A stretch of DNA of 64,000 bases from contig JACJIB010000006.1 in assembly GCA_014138645.1 (NCBI GenBank), positions 310,001 to 374,000 of the forward strand, given 5' to 3'. Origin of the DNA: Methylorubrum thiocyanatum. Lineage in GTDB: Bacteria > Pseudomonadota > Alphaproteobacteria > Rhizobiales > Beijerinckiaceae. The position numbers were made by a program, and so were the translations under genes. The notes beneath the pieces are model-generated. The model was given only the letters and a program-made list of their open reading frames with translations. It did no database searches and was not told the DNA's origin. Shown in pieces: positions 33,305 through 40,152 of this stretch; position 1 is the stretch's first letter; every line of letters begins with the position of its first letter.

Positions 33305-34417
33305 ATGGCCGGCATGGTTGGGGTGAACGACGTCTTTCACGCGGCGAACCTGATACGGGCGAGGCCGGCTCCGCCCGGTGGCGTCAAGGAGCGGGTATCG
33401 GTCCGCAACGTCCGCAAGCAGCTCGGGGGCGGCTCGTTCGGCGACATCGCCCGCGCTCTCAGGAAGTGGAGGGAGGACGAGGACTACCGACCGGCCATCG
33501 AGCAGGCCGACCTGCCGGAGGCGTTCGAGAGGCGCGTCGTCGGGATCGGGCGGGAGTTGCTGGAGATGGCGCGGGTCGAGGCGACCCGGGCGAGGTTGGC
33601 CGACTTCGTCGAGGCCGAGGAGCGGCGGGCGCTGGAACGGGACGTGCTGGACGAGGCTCTAGAGCGGGTCGACCGGCTGGAGGAGCGGATCGAGACGCTC
33701 CAGGCCGAGCTGGACCGATGGCGGTCCGGCTCGGCGATGCCCGTCGTACCCGCGATGCCGGAACCGGCCCCGGCCACGAAGGAGGGTCTCATCGACGCCG
33801 CGTTCGGGCGGAAGCTGGCCAGCGAGGCGGACGGCTTCTGGGACGCCATGCGCGACGCCGTCGAGGCGGTGGTGCGCCGGAAGGGACCGATGGCGGTCCA
33901 CCCGCTCTTCAAGGCTTTGCCGGAGGCGCTGAAGCGACAGGGCGAGGTGTTGGGGTTCCCCCTGACGCCGGCCTGGCTGCGCTACCATCTTCTCCGGATC
34001 GCCGAGGACGGGAACGGATTGTCCCAGGTCGGCTACCGATTCGGCTTGGCGGAGCCGGAGGATGCGGGCGCCGCGGCGGAGCCGAAGCCGGGCGTGGGTG
34101 ACGACGTCGCGGCGATGGGCAGCCGGGAGTTCTGGCGCCGGTTCGTGCACGAGGTCCACGACCGTCTGTCGAAGGAGGGGCCGTTGACGGTCGAGGCCAT
34201 CCTGGACGGAATGGGTTCGGAATGGGTCGAGGCGTCCGCACGGTTTCAGCGGATCACGCCCGGTCGCCTCCGTTACAAGTTGAGGGGCAGGATCGTGGAG
34301 GGACGGCCCTTCGAGGCGTTGGAGGACGGTCGCTTCGCCGCCCTCGCCGTCGAGGGCCACTGGGACGGGAGGAGTGCGACGGCCGGGTCGAGCAGAGGCG
34401 GCGACCGCTCCGCCTGA
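33305..34417 (+). CDS. KfrA-like DNA-binding protein
   Basis: A 370-residue protein. The first 95 residues resemble the KfrA N-terminal DNA-binding domain (VSVRNVRKQLGGGSFGDIARALRKWRE), followed by a long charged coiled coil (about 85-140, ERVDRLEERIETLQAELDRW). Two similar regions of about 80 residues follow, each with a FWDAMRDAVEAVVRRKGPMAV / FWRRFVHEVHDRLSKEGPLTV pattern, suggesting a duplicated helical domain. Plasmid KfrA forms filaments on DNA and represses itself. This duplicated C-terminal region is not part of the classical protein. It is divergent from the phosphoribosyltransferase-domain gene. Confidence 0.68.
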   Translation: MAGMVGVNDVFHAANLIRARPAPPGGVKERVSVRNVRKQLGGGSFGDIARALRKWREDEDYRPAIEQADLPEAFERRVVGIGRELLEMARVEATRARLADFVEAEERRALERDVLDEALERVDRLEERIETLQAELDRWRSGSAMPVVPAMPEPAPATKEGLIDAAFGRKLASEADGFWDAMRDAVEAVVRRKGPMAVHPLFKALPEALKRQGEVLGFPLTPAWLRYHLLRIAEDGNGLSQVGYRFGLAEPEDAGAAAEPKPGVGDDVAAMGSREFWRRFVHEVHDRLSKEGPLTVEAILDGMGSEWVEASARFQRITPGRLRYKLRGRIVEGRPFEALEDGRFAALAVEGHWDGRSATAGSSRGGDRSA

Positions 34418-34828
34418 AGGGCTGGCGCGGGATGTCCGGTGCGCGACTCGGCGCGGAACGCGTAGCGGGCAGCGGTATGCGTTACGCGTTACCTTCCGAG
34501 GACGGTGTTGGTTTCCGTAGGTCCGGGAGGCGTGCGGCGACGCTCCTCCGCGGAGGCAGACGCGCGGCGAAGGCCCGGGACGGGTGCCGCGCCTCGCGGA
34601 GGTCGACGACGCCAGGTTCCGTCCAGCCCCGCGCCGCCGGTCCCGGGGCGGTTCGCAGGTCCTGCATCGCAACCGGTCGCCTCGTGCCGGGCTTCCGCGG
34701 GCGGTGTCGGCACCGTGACGGGACTCCGCCCGAACGACACCCGACTTCCGCTCCCCGATGGGCGCCAGCATCCCCCTGGAGCGTCCATCACCCTTCCATT
34801 ATCCTATCCGGGGGGATAGCATAAGCGG
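34418..34828. other. Intergenic region ending in the repressor promoter
   Basis: About 410 bases. No supported gene is seen: frames on both strands are compositional shadows rich in Arg, Gly and Pro. The right end contains the RcnR/CsoR-type operator (34804-34819) and should hold the promoter of the repressor/exporter unit. Confidence 0.4.
34804..34819. promoter_or_regulatory. RcnR/CsoR-type operator
   Basis: A 16-bp perfect inverted repeat, CTATCC-GGGG-GGATAG, containing a run of six G. G-tracts flanked by TA-containing inverted repeats are the recognition pattern of RcnR/CsoR-family repressors. It lies 10 bases before the ATG of the repressor gene, so the protein probably represses its own unit and is released by metal. 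Confidence 0.75.
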
Positions 34829-35107
34829 ATGGACCGCGCGCACGCCTCCCACCCCGACATCGTCAAGCGCCTGAGGCGCGCCCACGGCCACCTAGCCGCC
34901 GTCATCGCCATGATCGAGGAGGGCCGGCCGTGCGTGGACCTAGCCCAGCAGCTCCACGCGGTGGAGAGCGCCATCGCCAACGCCAAGCGCGTCCTGATCG
35001 AGGACCACATGGAGCACTGCATCGGCGACGGGGTCGGGGATGGGGATGGCGGCAGGACCGCCAGGGAAGCGCTTGCCGAGTTCAAGGCTTTGGCGAAGTA
35101 CCTGTGA
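34829..35107 (+). CDS. RcnR/CsoR-family metal-sensing repressor
   Basis: A 92-residue all-helical repressor of the RcnR/FrmR/CsoR family. It opens MDRAHASHPDIVKRLRRAHGHLAAV. The conserved cysteine lies in GRPCVDLAQQLHAVESAIANAKR near residue 32, and histidines lie in HMEHCI near 60-64, positions used for Ni/Co or formaldehyde sensing. Together with the downstream MFS exporter, Ni/Co sensing is the most likely role, though a FrmR-like aldehyde sensor cannot be excluded from sequence. The operator lies immediately upstream. The exporter starts 10 bases after its stop. Confidence 0.88.
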   Translation: MDRAHASHPDIVKRLRRAHGHLAAVIAMIEEGRPCVDLAQQLHAVESAIANAKRVLIEDHMEHCIGDGVGDGDGGRTAREALAEFKALAKYL

Positions 35108-35117
35108 GGGGCGTGCG

Positions 35118-36449
35118 ATGCTGGACGTCCTCTCCAACAGGACCTACCGGCACCTCTTCGCCGCGCAGGTCGTCGCGCTCATCGGCACCGGCCTGCTGAC
35201 GGTCGCGCTCGGGCTCCTGACCTATCGCCTCGCCGGGGCCGAGGCCGGCGCGGCGCTGGGCATGGCACTGGCCATCAAGATGGTCGCCTACGTTCTGGTG
35301 GCCCCGGTGGCGAACGCCTTCGCAGGGCGACTGCCGCGCCGCGCCTTCCTGGTGGCGACCGACCTCGTGCGTGCCGCGGTCGCCCTGATCCTGCCCTTCG
35401 TCGACCGGATCTGGCAGGTCTACGTCCTCGTCCTCGTGCTGCAGTCCTGCTCGGCCGCTTTCACCCCGACCTTCCAGGCGACCATTCCCGACATCCTGCC
35501 GGAAGAGCGCGACCACACCTGGGCGCTCTCCCTTTCGCGCCTCGCCTACGACTTGGAGAACCTGCTCAGTCCGACGCTCGCGGCAATTCTGCTCACCGTC
35601 GCCGACTTCCATTGGCTGTTCGGCGGCACCGTGCTGGGATTCCTGTGCTCCGCGGCGCTCGTCATGTCCGTCGGCCTGCCGAGCCCGAAGCGGACCGAGC
35701 GGCGCGGCATCTACGACCGGACCACCCGGGGCCTGCGGATCTACCTCGCCACGCCCCGCCTCCGTGGCCTTCTCGCCCTGAACCTCGCGGTATCCGCCGC
35801 CGGCTCGATGGTCATCGTGAACACGGCGGTGATCGTGCAGGCCGTCCTGCAGCGCCCGCAGGGCGACGTCGCCGTCGCGCTCGGTCTGTTCGGCGGCGGT
35901 TCGATGGTCGCGGCGCTGCTCCTGCCGCGGGTGCTCGACCGGTTGGCTGACCGGACGGTGATGCTGCCGGCGGCCGGTCTCCTCGGCGTCGTGCTGCTCG
36001 CCTTCGCAGCCACGACCTGGGGCGGCGGCATCGGCTGGCCGATGCTGCTCGCCACGTGGCTGGTGCTCGGGGTCGGCTACTCGGCCACCGAGACGCCGAC
36101 CGGACGCCTGCTCCGCCGCTCGGCCACGCCCGAGGATCGACCCGCCGTGTTCGCGGCACAGTTCGCCCTGTCGCATGTCGCCTGGCTCGTGACTTACCCA
36201 CTGGCGGGCTGGCTCGGCGTCGCGACCGGCATGCCGGTCGCGCTCACGGTGCTGGGTGTGCTCGCCCTGGCGGCCATGGCGGTGGCGGCGGTGCTGTGGC
36301 CCGCCTCGGACCCGGACATCGTGGAGCACGCGCATCCCGACCTCGCGCGCGATCACCCGCACATCGAAGGGGCCGGGATGGACCGGCATGCCCACCCCTT
36401 CGTCATCGACGACCTTCACCACCGGTGGCCGGCGCACCGCCCGGGATGA
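35118..36449 (+). CDS. MFS exporter with His-rich tail (likely Ni/Co efflux)
   Basis: A 443-residue major facilitator with 12 predicted helices, starting MLDVLSNRTYRHLFAAQVVALIGTGLL, in the enterobactin-exporter/NreB-like branch. The cytoplasmic C-terminus is strikingly His-rich (about ten histidines in the last 40 residues, including HAHP and DHPH), typical of metal-binding tails of nickel/cobalt exporters such as NreB. Cotranscribed with the RcnR/CsoR-like repressor, it should pump Ni or Co out of the cytoplasm and be induced by that metal. The metal assignment is inference. Confidence 0.85.
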   Translation: MLDVLSNRTYRHLFAAQVVALIGTGLLTVALGLLTYRLAGAEAGAALGMALAIKMVAYVLVAPVANAFAGRLPRRAFLVATDLVRAAVALILPFVDRIWQVYVLVLVLQSCSAAFTPTFQATIPDILPEERDHTWALSLSRLAYDLENLLSPTLAAILLTVADFHWLFGGTVLGFLCSAALVMSVGLPSPKRTERRGIYDRTTRGLRIYLATPRLRGLLALNLAVSAAGSMVIVNTAVIVQAVLQRPQGDVAVALGLFGGGSMVAALLLPRVLDRLADRTVMLPAAGLLGVVLLAFAATTWGGGIGWPMLLATWLVLGVGYSATETPTGRLLRRSATPEDRPAVFAAQFALSHVAWLVTYPLAGWLGVATGMPVALTVLGVLALAAMAVAAVLWPASDPDIVEHAHPDLARDHPHIEGAGMDRHAHPFVIDDLHHRWPAHRPG

Positions 36450-36880
36450 CCTGTCACGGGAGCTCAGGTGGGTGTGGGGCGGAAGCTTGGTAGAGCCTTC
36501 GTCGACGGTGGGGTCGCCTTGGAGGCAGAACCGTGATCGGGTCAGGACACCTGGCCATGGCGCCGCCGCCTAGGATGGCTGGCAGCGCGAGCGCGTCGAG
36601 CGAGGCGGTCGGCATTCGCCTCGGTAGCCGGACCTTAACGGCCAGGCCAGGCATCGAGCAGCGGACTGAATTTTACATTCGAAATGCGCCGGATTGCACA
36701 ACAAGCTATGTCCGTCTGTCCCTATCCTTGTTTCCGTGAGGGAGTGAAAAGCGAGCATCCCCAAGGCTTTCGGGCGAAATTTCCGAGCCGATACGGTGCG
36801 TTCGACCTTACCGTCCCGGCCTGCGCGCCGTATGGCTTCCCACGGAAGTCGGGTCCCCGACGTACGGTCAGCGTGAGCCG
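36450..36880. other. Intergenic region with falling GC
   Basis: About 430 bases between the MFS exporter and the HEPN-like gene. GC falls gradually toward the low-GC gene that follows, which marks a possible acquisition boundary. Short frames of 64-85 codons on both strands overlap each other and have no recognisable domain or strong ribosome binding site. Confidence 0.35.
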
Positions 36881-37924
36881 GTGAACAGCATGCCCCCGAT
36901 CATTCCTTTCGAGTTCGACCCCGACTCCTCGAATTACGAGACGGATCATTTGACGTATGACGCCGTGCAGAACGGCCAATACGTTTCATGGCCGCCGGGG
37001 CACGTGCGTTTATTCGTGCCTCCGCATGAATATTATCCGACGCCGAGCGAGCTCGAACAGGCCAACCCAACTTATTTTCAGATGTTTGGCGCCAAGGGGT
37101 TTATGGCTGGATCGTATGCCGAAATCCTGATAGGCCAAGTACCTACATTCATTTCCCTGAAAATGGGGAACATGGAAGTCAGTTTTGGTCAGGCATCACC
37201 TCTGGCAGCATACGTGTTCGAATACGTCCATAGAGCAAAGTATTTTGGCGCATGGGACACGATACATACAGCTCGCATGTTAGGCGTCACAGCAGAAAAC
37301 GTGGAGGCTGCATTTCTGAACGCCAGCATCCAATACCACGAGCGAACAGGAACCCTGCCTTCGCCTTACGCCATGGACGATGAGTTCCTTTGGGCCGAAG
37401 AGCCGGACGCGCCCGAGCCGGTATCCTTATCGCTGGGCCCAATCGTGAAGGATCTCGACCCCTTGCGCTTCTTCCATTTCGGGATCGCGCAGTCGAACAA
37501 CGCCGCAGCATGTATCTACTTTTATAGAACGCTTGAATATTTTTCTTTCCTGATGAATCAAAACAAGCTTACCAAGCTTCGCCATGACGGCACGATATCG
37601 GAGGCGGATTTCGCGAAGCGCGTTCTGGACGTCGTATTCCGTGACGAGAAAGGACCTCTCCTGCAACTCGTCAATATGATTACTGACGCGTCTATCCTGC
37701 AGAAAAGCATCGACGACAATCTCATACATACAAAGACCCCAGGGGCCCTGGGGGAAGCGATCTACACGTTTCGAAATTCCATCGTCCACGGCAAGTTCAG
37801 TTATGGATATACTCTGCAATCCGGATCGGTTTTTGACGACGACGCACAGTTGCCCAAGTGGCGTTATCTGCTCCAGACACTGGCGAGGAAAGCCATCGCC
37901 GCGTTCGGTTCGACGCTCATCTGA
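36881..37924 (+). CDS. Low-GC protein with C-terminal HEPN-like motif
   Basis: A 347-residue cytoplasmic protein with clearly lower GC than its neighbours and many A/T-ending codons, a sign of recent acquisition. The N-terminal half is not recognised. From about residue 195 it is helical, and EAIYTFRNSIVHGKF contains R298-x4-H303, the RxxxxH motif of HEPN RNase-type domains (compare Apea-like HEPN proteins). HEPN proteins are frequent in defence and toxin systems, cleaving RNA. No MNT-type antitoxin is adjacent, so it would act alone or with a distant partner. The start is GTG 36881 or ATG 36890; neither has a strong ribosome binding site. Confidence 0.7.
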   Translation: MNSMPPIIPFEFDPDSSNYETDHLTYDAVQNGQYVSWPPGHVRLFVPPHEYYPTPSELEQANPTYFQMFGAKGFMAGSYAEILIGQVPTFISLKMGNMEVSFGQASPLAAYVFEYVHRAKYFGAWDTIHTARMLGVTAENVEAAFLNASIQYHERTGTLPSPYAMDDEFLWAEEPDAPEPVSLSLGPIVKDLDPLRFFHFGIAQSNNAAACIYFYRTLEYFSFLMNQNKLTKLRHDGTISEADFAKRVLDVVFRDEKGPLLQLVNMITDASILQKSIDDNLIHTKTPGALGEAIYTFRNSIVHGKFSYGYTLQSGSVFDDDAQLPKWRYLLQTLARKAIAAFGSTLI

Positions 37925-37986
37925 GCGGGAAGACCGAAGGGGCCCGGCGGGACCATCGGCTTGCCGGATGCCCCCCGCCGAACCCG

Positions 37987-38169
37987 TCAGCCGAGACGGA
38001 AGCCCAACAGTCCGCCCAGCGCGTCTTCGGTGGGCGGCACAGGCAGTACCGCCTCGACGACGTCGGCGTCGTTCCAAGGAACGGTCCGATTGAACTCGTC
38101 GCCGTCCATGGCCACGAGATACCGTCCCTCCACCCGACCGGCGACCTTCGCGCCGAAACGGAGCGCCAC
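37987..38169 (-). CDS. Small hypothetical protein
   Basis: A frame of at least 60 residues (VALRFGAKVAGRVEGRYLVAMDG, then EFNRTVPWNDADVVEAVLPVPPTEDALG) whose composition looks coding. Coding character continues upstream of the GTG at 38169 to about 38215 without a standard start codon, so the true start may be an unusual codon or the gene may be a fragment. Family unknown. Confidence 0.35.
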   Translation of the reverse strand: MALRFGAKVAGRVEGRYLVAMDGDEFNRTVPWNDADVVEAVLPVPPTEDALGGLLGFRLG

Positions 38170-38221
38170 TCTCGCCTGCCGGACATCGACGCCATCGAAC
38201 CGGAGGCTAGAATTCAGCCTT

Positions 38222-38413
38222 CTATGCGGCCCGACGTCCGTTCTGCTTTCCCCGGCGCGACACGCCGATCCCCTTGCGCGCGTCGCACTTGAGGCCGTGG
38301 CTGTGCCACCCCTCCAGGCGGCCCTGCTGCCATCCGTGATGGCACCCATGAGCGGCGGCAGGCCCCACCCACGCGGCGGTCAACATCGCAATTGAAACGG
38401 CCAGAATGCGCAT
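38222..38413 (-). CDS. Small exported His-rich protein
   Basis: A 63-residue precursor: signal peptide MRILAVSIAMLTAAWVGPAAA with an AAA-H cleavage site, then a mature part of about 40 residues with HGCHHGWQQGRLEGWHSHG and a single later Cys. Five histidines and a Cys pair suggest metal binding in the periplasm. ATG 38413 has GGA upstream; a TTG two codons earlier is possible. Confidence 0.55.
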   Translation of the reverse strand: MRILAVSIAMLTAAWVGPAAAHGCHHGWQQGRLEGWHSHGLKCDARKGIGVSRRGKQNGRRAA

Positions 38414-38528
38414 CAGCAAATCCTTTTTTGGGCTCGAAAGTGGAGGCTAGAAGCGTCCCGCTAACGTCAAGCTGCATTCCGACGCCATCGCCAACGAGCT
38501 GCCGAAGCGCCCGAAGGGCGGTTCGGCC

Positions 38529-38741
38529 GTGGGTGTGGACAGGATGGTCGTGGTCCCCTTCACGGGGGTAGGCGTACGCATGTACGAGGACTTCTTCGTC
38601 AAGCGGACCGAACTGAAGAACGAGGACGGGAGCTACCGGGTCACCGTCGGCGGCGTCCCGGAACACGCGGTACGCCTGAGAGCTTTGGAATCCCTGGAAG
38701 AGAAGGCTGCCGCCCTCGTGCCGGAGAAGCGAAATGCTTGA
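38529..38741 (+). CDS. Small hypothetical protein, upstream partner of 38734-39252
   Basis: A 70-residue protein from a GTG start (MGVDRMVVVPFTGVG, then VKRTELKNEDGSYRVTVGGVPEHAVRLRALESLEEKAAAL). The frame stays open and looks coding for 26 further codons upstream (from 38451, encoding NVKLHSDAIANELPKRPKG) but offers no ATG, GTG or TTG there, so either a CTG start is used or the 5' end is missing. Its stop overlaps the next start by eight bases, indicating coupling. Family not recognised. Confidence 0.5.
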   Translation: MGVDRMVVVPFTGVGVRMYEDFFVKRTELKNEDGSYRVTVGGVPEHAVRLRALESLEEKAAALVPEKRNA

Positions 38742-39252
38742 AGCCGAGGTAATAGGCTTCCCGGTCAGGATTGCGGTCGTGCCCGGAGCGCCCTGCGTGC
38801 AGGTGCAGCACTCCCTCTTTCCCGCCCGTGACGAGGGCCGCGGCGAGGTCGCGTTCATCGACGTCGGAGCGCTCGACGAGGAGCGGCTGTTCAGGCTCCT
38901 GGCACTGAACGCCGTGACCGCGCTCTTCGACATGCGGCCGTGCCCGGTCTTCGAGCGTCCCCGTTTTCGACACCAGTCCGTGGTCTTCCACCTTCGCGAC
39001 CGCGACATCCGGTACATCGAGTTCGCGATGCTGGTCCGTCGGCCCCTGGCCGACCCGACGCTGGTCTCCATGGGCGTCTCGAACGCCTATGCCAAGATCG
39101 AGCCCGCCCTGACGATGGGCCTTTCCATCTGCGTCTACGACGCGGCGGCCCGGGACCTCGGCTGGATGGACCAGATGCGCCGGTTGCTCCGACATTCCAG
39201 CACCTACCAAGCCGAGTTGCATCCCCGGGCGCTCGCCGGCGTAACGGGCTGA
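38734..39252 (+). CDS. Hypothetical protein, 172 residues
   Basis: Not recognised. A beta-rich N-terminus (EVIGFPVRIAVVPGAPCVQVQHSLF), a helix (DEERLFRLLALNAVTALFDM) and a middle with VVFHLRDRDIRYIEFAMLVRRPL are followed by a final helix (WMDQMRRLLRHSSTYQ). Translationally coupled to the 70-residue upstream frame by an eight-base overlap. Cytoplasmic, with no motif allowing a functional assignment. Confidence 0.58.
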   Translation: MLEAEVIGFPVRIAVVPGAPCVQVQHSLFPARDEGRGEVAFIDVGALDEERLFRLLALNAVTALFDMRPCPVFERPRFRHQSVVFHLRDRDIRYIEFAMLVRRPLADPTLVSMGVSNAYAKIEPALTMGLSICVYDAAARDLGWMDQMRRLLRHSSTYQAELHPRALAGVTG

Positions 39253-39290
39253 GGCAACGGACCGACGGGCCGACCGGTGGGTCGGGCCCT

Positions 39291-40061
39291 TCATGATGTG
39301 CCTAGGACGCCGGGAACATCGCCGAGGCGACTGGTGGGTGACCTGCGCGAGGCCCAGGCATTCATGAGTTCGGCCTCCCTGGCACGAACCCAGGGCGGCA
39401 GCGGGACGCCGTGCCTCTGCATCAGGAAGGCTCGGCTCGCCCAGGGCGCCCCTGCCTTGGTCATCGCGTTCAGAGTGTCCAAGCCGTCGAGGATCGGTCC
39501 GAAGGTCACGTCATCGACCGTGCCGTCGCGCAGCATCCCGGCGAGACGCGCCAGGACCTGACGCTCGAATAGCCGAAGGTCGACGGCGTCCTCGGGGTCG
39601 CCGAGGTCGTGAACCTCGGTATCCGGGAGGTAGCGGATGACCGGCGGCCAGGTGCCTGGGTCCGTCCACCAGAGCGGCAGGTTCGGCAGGTCGTCCGGCC
39701 CTCCGGCAGCGGGATGTCGATGGAGGACCCCGACCGACAGGTCCACGAGCTCGCCGAAGGCGGTCATGAGCCAGATGTGATGGTCCTGGTCCCAGAAGCC
39801 GGCCCAGCGTGGCGGTTTCCGTTCGCCGACCTGGGCGACGCATACGGCGCCCGCCAGGAGCCGCGAGCCGATCCCGAACTCCCTGAGGACGGCGCCGGTA
39901 GCCGCCGAGCATTGGAAGCACCGCATCGGGTAGGTGTCGCCGTAGTGCTCGCGGGCTTCGGCATCCACGATCTGGAACGCCAGGCGGCGGAGGAAGGGCG
40001 ACGTGCGCCTTTCCCGGAGGCTCTTCTCGGTTTGCTTCGTCAGGAAGGAGCGCTTGATCAT
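39291..40061 (-). CDS. Hypothetical protein with candidate Cys-His-Asp triad
   Basis: A 256-residue protein. After a charged leader, MRCFQCSAATGAVLREFGI places C51 at the start of a helix. QDHHIWLMTAFGELVDLSVG places H95 and, twelve residues later, D107, each on a strand-like segment. This order and spacing match the papain/transglutaminase-like fold (Cys on helix, His and Asp on successive strands), as in transglutaminase, arylamine N-acetyltransferase and NlpC-type enzymes. It is an inference from the pattern; no family name is recognised. The C-terminal 100 residues are helical. It is in the same direction as the upstream OLD nuclease gene, 92 bases away. Confidence 0.58.
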   Translation of the reverse strand: MIKRSFLTKQTEKSLRERRTSPFLRRLAFQIVDAEAREHYGDTYPMRCFQCSAATGAVLREFGIGSRLLAGAVCVAQVGERKPPRWAGFWDQDHHIWLMTAFGELVDLSVGVLHRHPAAGGPDDLPNLPLWWTDPGTWPPVIRYLPDTEVHDLGDPEDAVDLRLFERQVLARLAGMLRDGTVDDVTFGPILDGLDTLNAMTKAGAPWASRAFLMQRHGVPLPPWVRAREAELMNAWASRRSPTSRLGDVPGVLGTS

Positions 40062-40152
40062 GGCGACGGGTTTGTCCGGTGGAGCGGAGGAAGGGACGGG
40101 TGCGCGGCGGTCGACAAGCTTTAGCTCGGCCGCCGCTCACGTTTCGGGGCGC

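Noticed and set aside
34418..34800. Possible small genes between the KfrA-like gene and the metal repressor
   Set aside because: Only compositional shadow frames rich in Arg, Gly and Pro on both strands.
36570..36884. Short frames on both strands before the HEPN-like gene
   Set aside because: No ribosome binding site or domain, and they overlap each other.
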